Virus record (IMG/VR): IMGVR_UViG_3300003322_000571
Coordinates: 1 to 64,000 of that record
Length of the DNA stretch: 64,000 nt
DNA from: a virus
Direction: 5' to 3' (one strand)
The translations under genes were made by a program, and so were the position numbers. Under the pieces are notes generated by a model that ran no database searches, was not told where the DNA came from, and worked only from the letters and a program-made list of their open reading frames with translations. Of this stretch, positions 44,798 through 54,189 are shown one piece after another (position 1 is the stretch's first letter; each line of letters starts with the position of its first letter).

Positions 44798-45393
44798 CAT
44801 CAATTAAACACTTTGGGATTCCTGGATTTGGCTCAGGAATTCTCCAACCGAAACTCTCGCGGAACTTCCGCGTTCGATTCCTTGACACGGACGGTAATCC
44901 ACTACCGTACTCTGAACACCTGTCAAAGCAGGTAACAACGACTGATCCAATTCCGGTGTGGACCTTGCGTAGTCGCACATCTCAGTGGGGAACTCTCGTT
45001 GGTCAAGAGGAGTTCACGATCGTCTTCGAAGACGACGTCCAGGACCTCGTTGCTAGTAGCTTGCTGAAACTGCAGCAGGAGCTGACGTTCACTGTAGCGA
45101 TCGACTACCTCGACGGGAATGACACTGTCATTCGAACAATCAGTTTGACGACCGCAAACGTGGAGAAGCTGTTGTTTGACAGCTTGAGCTACGCGAGTAA
45201 GAGTGCGGTAAGTACGTTCGACGCTAAGTACAGTACAGATATCAGTGATAATGAGTCTGACATTGCGTTGGCCTTGAACGACCTCAAGTCGACGACTACG
45301 ATGTACAATTGCCGTGAATCAGACGTACTGTCGATCTTTGTGACGATCAACTACACTGACGTCAAATTTCAATTCAACAATCCAAACCTCTAA
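44794..45393 (+). CDS. virion structural-type protein, 199 aa
   Basis: IPGFGSGILQPKLSRNFRVRFLD near the N-terminus resembles the KHxFRVxF-type start of T4-like tail tube and baseplate hub-associated proteins; the rest is beta-rich. I regard a tail role as likely but unproven. Confidence 0.5.
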   Translation: MTSIKHFGIPGFGSGILQPKLSRNFRVRFLDTDGNPLPYSEHLSKQVTTTDPIPVWTLRSRTSQWGTLVGQEEFTIVFEDDVQDLVASSLLKLQQELTFTVAIDYLDGNDTVIRTISLTTANVEKLLFDSLSYASKSAVSTFDAKYSTDISDNESDIALALNDLKSTTTMYNCRESDVLSIFVTINYTDVKFQFNNPNL

Positions 45394-45403
45394 AGGACGA
45401 ATC

Positions 45404-45661
45404 ATGCAATAGGTTTTCGAAAACACCGCTATCGTTTTTCACTTCAACAAGGGACACCTCGCTGACCCTACGATCCCTATGTGGGTGTTGAAGATTAAGG
45501 GTGAGTCACATTACGTCACTCATGTTACCGTCAAACCTGGTATTGGCTTTAGTACTAAGGAAACGCCTGATAATGCTCACACCAAAGGTGCGATCAAGTT
45601 CAAAGGCAGTGCACGGATCTTTACTAACGATGCGGGAGAACCTGAAGCAGAGATTTACTGA
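45404..45661 (+). CDS. small protein with in-frame TAG at codon 3
   Basis: AAAGGACGAATC positions ATG 45404, but codon 3 is TAG (45410-45412). After it the frame stays open for 83 codons and holds IPMWVLKIKGESHYVTHVT, a stretch of the kind conserved in small phage proteins. The next in-frame ATG (45479) has no ribosome binding site and would remove about 25 residues. Either amber read-through, a sequence error, or initiation further on. Confidence 0.55.
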
Positions 45662-45662
45662 T

Positions 45663-45869
45663 ATGACTAACCCACTGTTCCCTGTGCCTGATCCTTCTGA
45701 ATTGAAATCGTTCATGATCAACGTCAAGATTCCTGGGTCGACGCGCCTTGTTCCATACAAGGCGAAGCAATACCTCGTCGACCAAGGAACACTGCTCGTA
45801 GAGCTAGCGACTGGTAAGCGTGTTGTTTACGCACAAGGACAGTGGCTGATGGTTACGGAACCGGAGTAA
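45663..45869 (+). CDS. hypothetical protein, 68 aa
   Basis: Start ATG 45663 one base after the previous stop. MTNPLFPVPDPSEL, beta-rich end. Unrecognised. Confidence 0.6.
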   Translation: MTNPLFPVPDPSELKSFMINVKIPGSTRLVPYKAKQYLVDQGTLLVELATGKRVVYAQGQWLMVTEPE

Positions 45870-45871
45870 GT

Positions 45872-46456
45872 ATGCCAATTAAGTTCGTTGAACGCGACGA
45901 TAAGGTTGAAGAGATTTACGGTGGTGATCTGTTCCTTGGTGAAGTGGGCGGATACGTCCGCTCTTTGCCCGACAACCCTTTTGAAGTGTATAACCTCGAA
46001 CAAGAGTACAAGTATCATTTCAACCTTGCGTGGGTGGATCAAAATACTTGGTGGGCTCTTGCAGCGTTGCCTGGGCTGAGTAACGATGCCGTCCGTTATC
46101 TTAACATGGCGGCGCGGTACAAATGCCCGTACACAGACAACTGGTTCACTGTGATCGTCCCGCATACGATTATGTCAAAGCATAATCTGTTTGGCGAAAC
46201 ATACCTTGAAGGAAAAGAACCTTGGTATCTTGAGTACGCTGTCAGAGACGTTAGCGATACCGATGATGAGGAAGAGGAAGAAGAGGATGTGGACTACGAA
46301 GACAATGTCCCTACAATTCAACAGTTCCTTCTCGGCCCTGGGTACTCTCAAATGACTTTGATGTCTGACGGATCGACTTACGTTCGAGAAGTGCTGATTG
46401 ACTTGGATAACGGTGACTTGCTTCGTGCTTGGGTCCACGTTTGGTATAACAAATGA
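45872..46456 (+). CDS. hypothetical protein with acidic run, 194 aa
   Basis: Start ATG 45872 after GGAGTAAGT. Residues around 125-145 are almost all Asp/Glu (DTDDEEEEEEDVDYED), separating two beta-type parts. Acidic runs like this occur in DNA-mimic or histone-like antagonists, but function is unknown. Confidence 0.65.
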   Translation: MPIKFVERDDKVEEIYGGDLFLGEVGGYVRSLPDNPFEVYNLEQEYKYHFNLAWVDQNTWWALAALPGLSNDAVRYLNMAARYKCPYTDNWFTVIVPHTIMSKHNLFGETYLEGKEPWYLEYAVRDVSDTDDEEEEEEDVDYEDNVPTIQQFLLGPGYSQMTLMSDGSTYVREVLIDLDNGDLLRAWVHVWYNK

Positions 46457-46587
46457 AAGCACTGAAATCACCTCTTGCGAGACGAATCCTAGCCAGAGCA
46501 TTTTACGATCGAGTATTCGCTAGGCAGTTTCGCAGTGGATTGTTTCTGTTTGAAGGTATATGGTACAAACAAAAGAAGAACGACTAA
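46453..46587 (+). CDS. small basic protein, 44 aa
   Basis: MKALKSPLARRILARAFYDRV..., arginine-rich amphipathic helix. Four-base overlap with the previous gene; overlaps the next by 28 bases. Confidence 0.5.
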   Translation: MKALKSPLARRILARAFYDRVFARQFRSGLFLFEGIWYKQKKND

Positions 46588-46925
46588 TTGATGTACTGCG
46601 GTCGTACGGTTGGAATACAACGATTCCTCTAGTGTTTGATGTTGTTTATGGACCAGTGTTCCTTCATAGTCGTCCTGACGGTAGCAAACAAGCGTGTGAA
46701 GTTCGGTCACGAATGCTAGCTCCTCACCGGTCGAAGACAGAACAGGTGATCGAAGAGATTGAGAACGATATCAGTTGGATGACTGAGCACCAGCTGAAAC
46801 CACACGCGTATACGTTCAATGTATATGTGTTTGGTGACTACAACCTGCTACGGTACAACAAAATTGTCGATGGTAACTTCTCTATGTCACCAATCTGGAC
46901 GTATTACTCGTCTTTAGGACAATAA
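46560..46925 (+). CDS. hypothetical protein, 121 aa
   Basis: GAAGGTAT precedes ATG 46560. Soluble alpha/beta. Unrecognised. Confidence 0.6.
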   Translation: MVQTKEERLIDVLRSYGWNTTIPLVFDVVYGPVFLHSRPDGSKQACEVRSRMLAPHRSKTEQVIEEIENDISWMTEHQLKPHAYTFNVYVFGDYNLLRYNKIVDGNFSMSPIWTYYSSLGQ

Positions 46926-46936
46926 ATAACGTACAT

Positions 46937-47007
46937 GCCTCAGCCGATGGAGCGGCGGGACGCCTTCTAAGCGACCTTTGATGGGGGTTCGAATCCCTCC
47001 TGAGGCA
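46937..47007 (+). tRNA. tRNA-Arg (TCT)
   Basis: Acceptor GCCTCAG/CTGAGGC, anticodon loop CTTCTAA in an ACGC/GCGA stem, T arm GGGGG-TTCGAAT-CCCTC; compact D arm CCG-ATGGAG-CGG. No CCA encoded. Confidence 0.88.
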
Positions 47008-47022
47008 CATAAGGAGATAAAT

Positions 47023-47223
47023 ATGATCAATGAAGTATGGCACATCAAAGTGCCGGGCAAGGCAAAGCTTGTCACAAAACGCGTTGTGGAACAAACAGAA
47101 CTTACTACTGTGCTTGAGGATACGGAAAGTCCTTTGGAACAGTTTGGACTCAATGTATTCGCACGAGAACGTAGTCGTTACTTAACCGATGATCTCAAGT
47201 TTGTTGAACAGGTGTCAGAATAA
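47023..47223 (+). CDS. hypothetical protein, 66 aa
   Basis: ATAAGGAGATAAAT precedes ATG 47023. Mixed alpha/beta. Unrecognised. Directly upstream of the release factor gene. Confidence 0.65.
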   Translation: MINEVWHIKVPGKAKLVTKRVVEQTELTTVLEDTESPLEQFGLNVFARERSRYLTDDLKFVEQVSE

Positions 47224-47238
47224 CCTAGGAGAAGTACG

Positions 47239-47919
47239 ATGAAGTACATCGTTGAAGTTCATGCCGCTGAGGGCGGTGACGATAGCAAGTTGTTCGTGAA
47301 GGACCTTGCGCAAGCATACACGAAGTTGTTCCAGCGTTTTGGCTGAAAGCACCGGGTTGTTGTAGAGAAGGACGGCGAAATTCACATTGAAGTGAGTGGC
47401 TCTGATCTATCACAGCTCAACAATGAACCCGGTGGCCATAGGCTTCAACGAATTCCTCCCACGGAAAAACGTGGAAGAGTTCATACGTCCACTGTTACTG
47501 TCGCTGTAATCGATACAGATAGCTATGCGACACCTGATTTTACTCAGATTGATCCTAGTGATTTCAAGATTGAGTGGTACTCAGGAACAGGTGCAGGTGG
47601 ACAGCACCGTAATAAACATCAGAACAGTATCCGACTTACACACGTACCTACGGGGTTAGTTGAGACGTCTCAGTGCCGGAGCCGGGAGGCTTCTCACAAA
47701 GAGGCGATGAGTCAGATGGTGAAGCGGTTGCAGAGCAATGCAAGTTACCAGCGTGTAGTAGCTCAATCAATTGAGCGTAAGCGTCAAATGGGAACAGGTA
47801 TGCGAGGTGACAAAATTCGTACATATCGCTTCCAAGATGATGTTGCCACAGACAACCGTACAGGTAAGAAGGTCAACCTTTCAAAAGTAATGAACGGACA
47901 ATTCGACCTTCTTTGGTAA
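47239..47919 (+). CDS. RF1-like peptide chain release factor with in-frame UGA
   Basis: 226 aa if read through. It lacks RF domain 1 but has the core: VEVHAAEGGDDSKLF (family AGTGGDEA), GGHRLQRIPPTEKRGR with a PxT tripeptide that in RF1 reads UAA/UAG, the catalytic GAGGQHRNK, and the C-terminal RTYRF and GQFDLLW. Codon 36 is TGA (47344-47346) in FG-*-KHRVVV. Family members carry tryptophan there (GWKVEV), so one TGG to TGA change explains it. The frame is unchanged, so this is not a prfB-type frameshift. A strong site (CTAGGAGAAGTACG) precedes the ATG. Could be regulated read-through or a fresh nonsense mutation. Confidence 0.85.
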
Positions 47920-48456
47920 TCATTTGTTCAGTGTTTGTAGAATAGCCTTGACTTTGGCGGAGTTGATCTCTTTCGGATCCTCCGCCTTTTCCTTTGCTGG
48001 ATGCAGAACACTATGAATGATCGATTCAGCGATCTTCTTAGCACCCGATACTGGCTTGACTTCCTCTTCTACGACTGGTTGTTCCGTTTCCTCTTCTGGT
48101 TCAGTTTCACTTTCCGTAATCATCTCTGGCAATGATTCAGAATGGACTTCAACGATTGGTTTACTGTCGTAGCTAATGTCACCCTTTGCAGCTTCGAAGA
48201 AATATCCGTCAACAATCACTTCAATGCGGAATTCGGTCGGCTTGTCTTCCATCTCCTTCAATGCTGCAACATCAACTGTCCATCCCGTTTTTGATGTTGG
48301 TACGCGTTTTGCATGGAACAACGTTTCTGTAAACGTATCACCAACACACAGACGAACTTTCGGAACTTCGAATCCATCGATGTTCATGATGTTGACATCG
48401 AACTCAACCTCTGTCGTTTCGTTCAGATTTAGATTGATTGTCGTTGAATCAGCCAT
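47920..48456 (-). CDS. hypothetical protein with acidic tail, 178 aa
   Basis: First of three minus-strand genes in the order 49434 to 47920. N-terminal 110 residues beta-rich (STTINLNLNETTEVEFDVNI), then a Glu/Pro-rich disordered part and a basic helix. Likely virion-associated because of the late promoter at the head of the cluster. Confidence 0.6.
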   Translation of the reverse strand: MADSTTINLNLNETTEVEFDVNIMNIDGFEVPKVRLCVGDTFTETLFHAKRVPTSKTGWTVDVAALKEMEDKPTEFRIEVIVDGYFFEAAKGDISYDSKPIVEVHSESLPEMITESETEPEEETEQPVVEEEVKPVSGAKKIAESIIHSVLHPAKEKAEDPKEINSAKVKAILQTLNK

Positions 48457-48463
48457 ATGCTAC

Positions 48464-48853
48464 TCACTTACGTTTGAAGGTGACGCTCAATGATTCAGCA
48501 ATCTGCGACATCTTGCGTTTGAAACTGTTACCGTACTTCAGCATTTTGACAATGATGTTCGCCTTCTTCTGATCGACAACGAACATCTTACGCCAAGTGC
48601 TGTTTTTTGCCTTAACAGTGATCATTACGACCTTTTGGTTCGGCAACATCATCTTATTCGATACCGGGGTATATGCTTGGTTGACGAACACAGGCGTAAC
48701 AGCATATCCACCAGTTGCTTGACGAGGTGGTTGAGGAGGAACGTAGATTGTGCACTTGAACAAACCAAACCCCATCGTCAACATGCCGCAGCATGCATCC
48801 ATTCCGAGGCCTTTCGTGATCAAGCCACTATACGTGTTCTTAAACAGTGCCAT
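48464..48853 (-). CDS. hypothetical protein, 129 aa
   Basis: Start at 48853 (ATG after GGTGGTAATTGCTG on the minus strand). Hydrophobic N-terminus, cysteines in MDACCGM, basic C-terminus. Unrecognised. Coupled to the upstream gene. Confidence 0.6.
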   Translation of the reverse strand: MALFKNTYSGLITKGLGMDACCGMLTMGFGLFKCTIYVPPQPPRQATGGYAVTPVFVNQAYTPVSNKMMLPNQKVVMITVKAKNSTWRKMFVVDQKKANIIVKMLKYGNSFKRKMSQIAESLSVTFKRK

Positions 48854-49434
48854 CAGCAATTACCACCACGTGGAACGCGTTCACACACTTCCTGAACGCT
48901 TGGCATACCGTGGAAGTCTTTAAGATCAAACACCGTCAGAGGCGTTGTGCAGTCATCATCGTAGATTGTCAACGTCGCATTTGCTACGTCAATTTCTGTA
49001 CGGTTGCGTTCGTACTTAAGCAATGTCTCTAGTAACGTTACGATCATTACTTCTGTAATCATCATTGAAGCGACATTAGCACTAATTTGATTCAACTCGA
49101 GACCTGCTGATCCTGGTATAGTATGTTCGACAGCTTGTTCATCCCACACAGCTGGAGCAATGTCCTCTACGTAACTATCATTCCCGCCGTATTTGTACCT
49201 GTCATTCTCGTCGAGTGTGACTCCACCATCAAACGTAAACACGTAACTGGTCAGTGGATTATACGTAGAGAAGTTATAGCGATACCAACCATTACCAATT
49301 TCAGCTACCGGAGCATCTACGACAATTGGGTCATTACTGTTGGTGTTCAACTGATAAATGGTGATCGTTGGAGTCAAACCAGGTTGCGGGACTCCGTCGT
49401 TGGTGAAGAACGCTGTGATGATTTTGGTAGCCAT
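48853..49434 (-). CDS. virion structural-type protein, 193 aa
   Basis: TKIITAFFTNDGVPQPGLTPTITIYQL is a beta-sandwich type start, followed by ENDRYKYGGNDSYVEDIAPAVWDE, a form common in phage baseplate or head-fibre proteins. First gene of the minus-strand cluster, behind a late promoter element. Confidence 0.65.
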   Translation of the reverse strand: MATKIITAFFTNDGVPQPGLTPTITIYQLNTNSNDPIVVDAPVAEIGNGWYRYNFSTYNPLTSYVFTFDGGVTLDENDRYKYGGNDSYVEDIAPAVWDEQAVEHTIPGSAGLELNQISANVASMMITEVMIVTLLETLLKYERNRTEIDVANATLTIYDDDCTTPLTVFDLKDFHGMPSVQEVCERVPRGGNC

Positions 49435-49456
49435 TGAAAGACCCTCATGAGCATCG

Positions 49457-49463
49457 TATTTAT
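49457..49463 (-). promoter_or_regulatory. late promoter element for the minus-strand cluster
   Basis: ATAAATA on the minus strand, 22 bases from the start at 49434; a second, plus-strand copy lies 25 bases away, making a divergent pair. Confidence 0.6.
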
Positions 49464-49487
49464 TTTCAGCTGGTTAGCAGGAAGGAA

Positions 49488-49494
49488 ATAAATA
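49488..49494 (+). promoter_or_regulatory. T4-type late promoter element ATAAATA
   Basis: ATAAATA 22 bases before the start of tail-fibre array II. Confidence 0.65.
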
Positions 49495-49516
49495 CCGTTA
49501 CAATTAGGAGTCATCG

Positions 49517-50587
49517 ATGAGCGTCATTGTAGCGAAGTCGAACAGAAAGGTTTGCTCAACACCAACGTACAATTGTTTTCCAGCTGTCACAGAACAAGTA
49601 ATTGTTCCTGCCGGCGCAACTGTATTCATTGATGGTTTGTTGACAGACAAGTTCGCCGCTGGCAAATGGTTCATCACATTAGCTACTTCTGATGATCGTC
49701 TTCAAGGGTATGAGCTCTACGCTACCCACCGTAATGGTACTTCACCAACACACGTAATCTACGGTGAAGTTGGCTCACTGATCAATCACACAACGAATGT
49801 TGTGATCAATGCGTCACGTTTGACGTTGACTATCGAAAACAACGAATCGATTGATTTGCTTGTTTGTTTCACACGCGTTGCTGTTCCAAAGGTTCTCAAT
49901 TACGTTGAGACACTCGATGTTGTTGAAGTTGGTAATTTGAACGGCTTTGTTCCAGCAAACACTTCAGGTTCTGTTGATTTCATCGGCAACCAACAAGCAA
50001 TCGGTGTTAAATGGGTTGTTGCTGTTACAACGTCTACAGGTGAGCGTAGTTCTGCTCAAGTGTATGCATCGCTCGGTACAACTGTCCAGGCAGTAACGTA
50101 CGGATTCATTGGTGATCAACTAGCGTATTCAATTGACGTCGAACAGGTAGCCGGCTTTGGATATAATCTCGTTGTGTCGAATCTGACGAGTAATCCGATC
50201 CGCGTAGATATCACACGTGTTCCTATTCAGTTGACCACAGGCGTGTCATATTGTGGTCCTAGCGCAGGTCTTGACCTGTGGATTCCACAACCTGTCACGG
50301 TTCAGCCAACACAGACGACAACTGTCGACACATTGTCAACGACGCAGGCATATGCTGCTGCGAAATGGCTTGCGGTGTTGTCAAATACGACAAATCAAAC
50401 AATGGCTTTTGAAGTTGCATCTGTTGAATCGGGTGTTACTTCAGACACTATGTACGCAATTATCTCCGACTACTTTGATGTAGACGTAGAGACCGTTGTA
50501 TCAGGTCAGACCGTACAACTTAACGTCACTAATAATCAACCTGATGCAATTACTGTTCGAATGCTGCGCATTCCGGTAGCCTTGTAA
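49517..50587 (+). CDS. virion protein with three repeated beta domains, 356 aa
   Basis: Three copies of a domain of about 115 residues can be aligned by eye. Each has a VxxxxTxxxDxLxT strand, a WxxxLxTS-type segment (KWFITLATS, KWVVAVTTS, KWLAVLSNT), an S/A-x-VYA strand and a V-x-Y-x-GxxxD loop. No enzyme motif. Late promoter upstream; probably a fibre or head decoration protein. Confidence 0.7.
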   Translation: MSVIVAKSNRKVCSTPTYNCFPAVTEQVIVPAGATVFIDGLLTDKFAAGKWFITLATSDDRLQGYELYATHRNGTSPTHVIYGEVGSLINHTTNVVINASRLTLTIENNESIDLLVCFTRVAVPKVLNYVETLDVVEVGNLNGFVPANTSGSVDFIGNQQAIGVKWVVAVTTSTGERSSAQVYASLGTTVQAVTYGFIGDQLAYSIDVEQVAGFGYNLVVSNLTSNPIRVDITRVPIQLTTGVSYCGPSAGLDLWIPQPVTVQPTQTTTVDTLSTTQAYAAAKWLAVLSNTTNQTMAFEVASVESGVTSDTMYAIISDYFDVDVETVVSGQTVQLNVTNNQPDAITVRMLRIPVAL

Positions 50588-50607
50588 GCATCGAAGTGTG
50601 AGTTAAT

Positions 50608-51396
50608 ATGGCAATTGAACTATTCAGGATCAGGAAAGGTATTGAGATTGACAACTCCGTGTGTATTCTGTACGGAGATGGTCCACCCGGCTCTTCACAA
50701 GATACTGATGATGCAGGCGTAGGTTCGATGTACCTTGACGCTACGAATGGTGATTCGTACTCAAAGATCAATCCAAGCGCAGGATCGAACTCTTGGCAGC
50801 GCATCGCTGCTGAAGGTCAAAACTTATACCGTGAGCATCCTGTTACACCAGCACCTGGTCTGGCAGCTGGTCCTAATTCGATGGCTTTCGGTCAAGCTGC
50901 TCAAACAGCTCCTGAGGCGCACGATGCTGTAGCTATTGGTCCTCAGTCGTATGCACGTCTTCCAGGTTTGGTTCAAGCGTCGGGTCGTTTTGGAAGTTCG
51001 GGCGATGCACAAGCTGGTCGTTACATTTTGCGAACAGTTTCCGTTAATCAGTTTGCAACAACGATGTTCTTCGACGGAACCAACGGAACAGAACGGTTGA
51101 CATTGCCTGATGACTGCACATGGAGGTTCAAAGCGACAATCGTAGGACACCGTATTGATGCAGAAGGCCACGCAGGTTATACGATTGAAGGTTTAGCATA
51201 TCGATTGGCAGGCCCTGGTACGACAAGTATCTTGGGATCGACAATCAAAAATATCATAGCAGAGAGCGATCCAGCATGGGATGTTGAAGTAGTCGCTGAT
51301 ACAGTTAATGGTAGTTTGAACATTAACGTCACAGGTGAGTCTGGAAAGACGATTCGTTGGGTCGCCATCGTTGAAACGGTAGAAGTGACCAACTGA
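50608..51396 (+). CDS. tail fibre protein, 262 aa
   Basis: N-terminus IELFRIRKGIEIDNSVCILYGDGPPGSSQDTDDAGVG is fibre-like, followed by AFGQAAQTAPEAHDAVAIGPQS (collar/trimer repeat type). The C-terminal 130 residues (GDAQAGRYILRTVS to TIRWVAIVETVEVTN) are clearly homologous to the end of the 51453 protein. Confidence 0.8.
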   Translation: MAIELFRIRKGIEIDNSVCILYGDGPPGSSQDTDDAGVGSMYLDATNGDSYSKINPSAGSNSWQRIAAEGQNLYREHPVTPAPGLAAGPNSMAFGQAAQTAPEAHDAVAIGPQSYARLPGLVQASGRFGSSGDAQAGRYILRTVSVNQFATTMFFDGTNGTERLTLPDDCTWRFKATIVGHRIDAEGHAGYTIEGLAYRLAGPGTTSILGSTIKNIIAESDPAWDVEVVADTVNGSLNINVTGESGKTIRWVAIVETVEVTN

Positions 51397-51415
51397 AAGG
51401 AATAATGCATTTAGG

Positions 51416-51422
51416 GTAAATA
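51416..51422 (+). promoter_or_regulatory. late promoter-like element GTAAATA
   Basis: GTAAATA 31 bases before the GTG start of the large fibre gene. Confidence 0.5.
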
Positions 51423-51452
51423 CACCTACACGTCCAACATTGGAGAAATTCT

Positions 51453-54173
51453 GTGAATTTTAACCACGACACTGGCTTAGTCGATAGCCTTCTTACAATC
51501 GACACAACAGTTGCGCCACCACTTGGTGGTTTGACGAACACTCTTGCTATCACAGGCACAGGTTCGCTGGTTCTTCCTCATGGTTCAACAGCTGAGCGTC
51601 CGGGTACGCCTGTTGAGGCTATGATTCGCTACAACAACAGCACACAGGATCTTGAATTCTACGACGGCACAAGTTGGGTTGAAGTTTCTTCTTCCGTAGG
51701 TACTGTGACATCTGTGACTGTGACAACATCAACAGGTATGACAGTATCTGGTGGTGTTACACAAACAGTTACTGACAACGGAACGTTCGCTCTTGTATTG
51801 TCACCAGAACTGCAAGGATTGTCGGCACTTGCTGTAACTGGTATTGTTACACGTACAGCAGCTGGTACATATGTATCACGCACGATCGCTGGTACAGCTG
51901 GTGATATCGTTGTTGCGAACGGTGATGGCGTATCTGGGAATCCAACATTGTCGCTTGCTACAGTCGGTACTCCTGTATCGAATGGCTTCCTTAAAATCAC
52001 TACAGATACGAAGGGTCGTGTAACAGGTACAACAGCAGTTACAACTGCGGATGTTACGACACTTGTTGATGGAACATACGTCAACATTTCTGGTGATACA
52101 ATGGCGTCAGGTGCAAACTTGACGTTTACGGGCGGTGGTGAAATTCTAGGTTTGCCTGCGATGCCGTCAGATCCAACATCTGCCGCTTCAAAGGCGTACG
52201 TTGATGCTACTGCTCAAGGTTTGGCGACTAAAGATTCCGTCCGTGTTGCTACAACAGGCCCGGGTACACTTTCTTCGTCGTTTGCAAACGGTCAAACAGT
52301 TGACGGTATTGTTCTTGTAACAGGCGACCGTATCCTGATCAAAAACCAGACGAGCCAAGCCGAAAACGGTATCTATGTTGTACAAGCAGCAGGTACGCCT
52401 GTCCGTGCTGTCGACATGGACATTTGGGCGGAAGTTCCTGGCGCTTACTGCTTTGTAAGCGGAGGTACATTAAATCACGATACTGGTTGGGTGTGTACAT
52501 CTCAACCTGGCGGTACAATCAACGTTAACCCAATCACGTTCACGCAGTTCTTTGGTGCTGGTGCTTACACAGCTGGCGTTGGTTTGACGCTGAACGGTAC
52601 TGAATTCTCGTTAACGTCTCCTGTTGCAACAACGCTTGGTGGTACTGGTTTGACGACTGTAGGTGGTGCTAACACTGTTCTTGGTGTCAATGCTGCTGGT
52701 ACAGCTTATCAAGCTAAGACTATTGCTGCTGGTACGGGTGTTTCTGTAACGCACAGCACAGGTACGATTACGCTCGCTAACACAGGTGTTACTTCCGTCG
52801 CTGGTACAGCTGGTCGTGTTACGGTTTCTGGTTCGACAGGTGATGTTACAATCAGCTTGCCTAACGATGTTTCCGTCGCTTCTGTTACTGCTACAGGTTT
52901 GACACCGAACGGTGCTTTGTTTGCAAGTGCTGGTGGTCTCGTAAGCTCAACAACAGCAATGACGAACGGTCAGTTGTTGATCGGTAATACAGGCACAACA
53001 CCATCAGTTGCTACACTTGCCACAGGTACGGGTATTTCTGTAACAAACGGTGCTGGTACAATCACGCTTGCTAACACGGGCGTTACATCCCTGACTGCTG
53101 GTACAGGTATCAGCTTGTCTGGTGCAACAGGTGCGATCACTGTTACGAACACAGGTGTGACATCAGTTAACGCTTCAGGCGGTACAACAGGTTTGTCGTT
53201 CAGTGGTGGTCCAGTTACAACGACAGGTACGTTGACGCTCGGTGGTACTCTTGCTCCATCGAACGGTGGTACGGGGTTGACAGCACTTGGTGTTGCTAAC
53301 TCTGTTCTAGGTGTCAACGCTGCTGCGTCGTCAGCAGAATACAAGACTGTTGAAGCTGGCACAGGTATTTCCGTAACACACAGCGCAGGTCAAATTACAG
53401 TTGCTAACACAGGTGTAACATCGGTTGGTCTTGCTGCGCCAAGCATCTTTACGGTTGCCGGCACGCCTGTTACAACAACAGGTACGTTGACACTCAGTCT
53501 TGCAACACAAACTGCAAATACAGTATTTGCAGGTCCTACTTCAGGCGGTTCTGCAGCACCAACGTTCCGTTCGCTGGTATACAACGACTTGCCAATCGCA
53601 TTGTACAAGGAAAATCCATCGACGCCTACAGCGCCTGTAGCTTCTGGTACAAACGCAATTGCTATTGGTAGCGGCTCGTCAGCTACTGCACAAGGTGGTT
53701 TGGCTCTCGGTATTGGTTCTGCAGCTCGTGTATACGGTCAAGTTGCTGTTGCTAACGGTCAATTCACTTCTGTCGGTGATGCACAACAAGGTACATACAT
53801 CTTCCGCAACATCACCACTAACGCAACGCAAACGGAATTGTTCCTTGATGGTGTCACAGGTACACAGCGTCTTGTAATGCCTAACAACAGTGCAATGACG
53901 TTCTCGATCCTGGTAACAGGTCGTCGTACCGATGCTGTAGGTGGTGGCGCTGGTTACCGTATCGACGGCGTTGCTCGTAAGGATGCAACAGCTGCTTCTG
54001 CAACAATCATTGGTGCTGTTGTTAAGTCGGTCCTTGGTGAAACAAATGCGGCATGGGATGTAACGGTTGACGCTGACACAACAAACGGTTCGCTCCGTGT
54101 TCGTGTAACAGGTGAAGCTGCTAAAACAATTCGTTGGGTTGCTGTTGCAACGACTGCGGAAGTAACAAACTAA
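51453..54173 (+). CDS. large tail fibre protein, 906 aa, GTG start
   Basis: GTG start with TTGGAGAAATTCT upstream. Attachment-type N-terminus (LVLPHGSTAERPGTP, FYDGTSWVEV), a KDSVRVATTGPGTL domain found in many fibres (residues about 270-390), then irregular repeats with GTGISVTxxxGTITLANTGVTSV and GGTLAPSNGGTG. The C-terminal 140 residues match the 50608 protein tip. Confidence 0.88.
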   Translation: MNFNHDTGLVDSLLTIDTTVAPPLGGLTNTLAITGTGSLVLPHGSTAERPGTPVEAMIRYNNSTQDLEFYDGTSWVEVSSSVGTVTSVTVTTSTGMTVSGGVTQTVTDNGTFALVLSPELQGLSALAVTGIVTRTAAGTYVSRTIAGTAGDIVVANGDGVSGNPTLSLATVGTPVSNGFLKITTDTKGRVTGTTAVTTADVTTLVDGTYVNISGDTMASGANLTFTGGGEILGLPAMPSDPTSAASKAYVDATAQGLATKDSVRVATTGPGTLSSSFANGQTVDGIVLVTGDRILIKNQTSQAENGIYVVQAAGTPVRAVDMDIWAEVPGAYCFVSGGTLNHDTGWVCTSQPGGTINVNPITFTQFFGAGAYTAGVGLTLNGTEFSLTSPVATTLGGTGLTTVGGANTVLGVNAAGTAYQAKTIAAGTGVSVTHSTGTITLANTGVTSVAGTAGRVTVSGSTGDVTISLPNDVSVASVTATGLTPNGALFASAGGLVSSTTAMTNGQLLIGNTGTTPSVATLATGTGISVTNGAGTITLANTGVTSLTAGTGISLSGATGAITVTNTGVTSVNASGGTTGLSFSGGPVTTTGTLTLGGTLAPSNGGTGLTALGVANSVLGVNAAASSAEYKTVEAGTGISVTHSAGQITVANTGVTSVGLAAPSIFTVAGTPVTTTGTLTLSLATQTANTVFAGPTSGGSAAPTFRSLVYNDLPIALYKENPSTPTAPVASGTNAIAIGSGSSATAQGGLALGIGSAARVYGQVAVANGQFTSVGDAQQGTYIFRNITTNATQTELFLDGVTGTQRLVMPNNSAMTFSILVTGRRTDAVGGGAGYRIDGVARKDATAASATIIGAVVKSVLGETNAAWDVTVDADTTNGSLRVRVTGEAAKTIRWVAVATTAEVTN

Positions 54174-54189
54174 AACTATAAGGTGATAT

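Noticed and set aside
47320-47350. prfB-like programmed +1 frameshift in the release factor
   Set aside because: The frame is the same before and after the UGA; only read-through, not a shift, restores the protein. The PxT motif also marks it as RF1-like.
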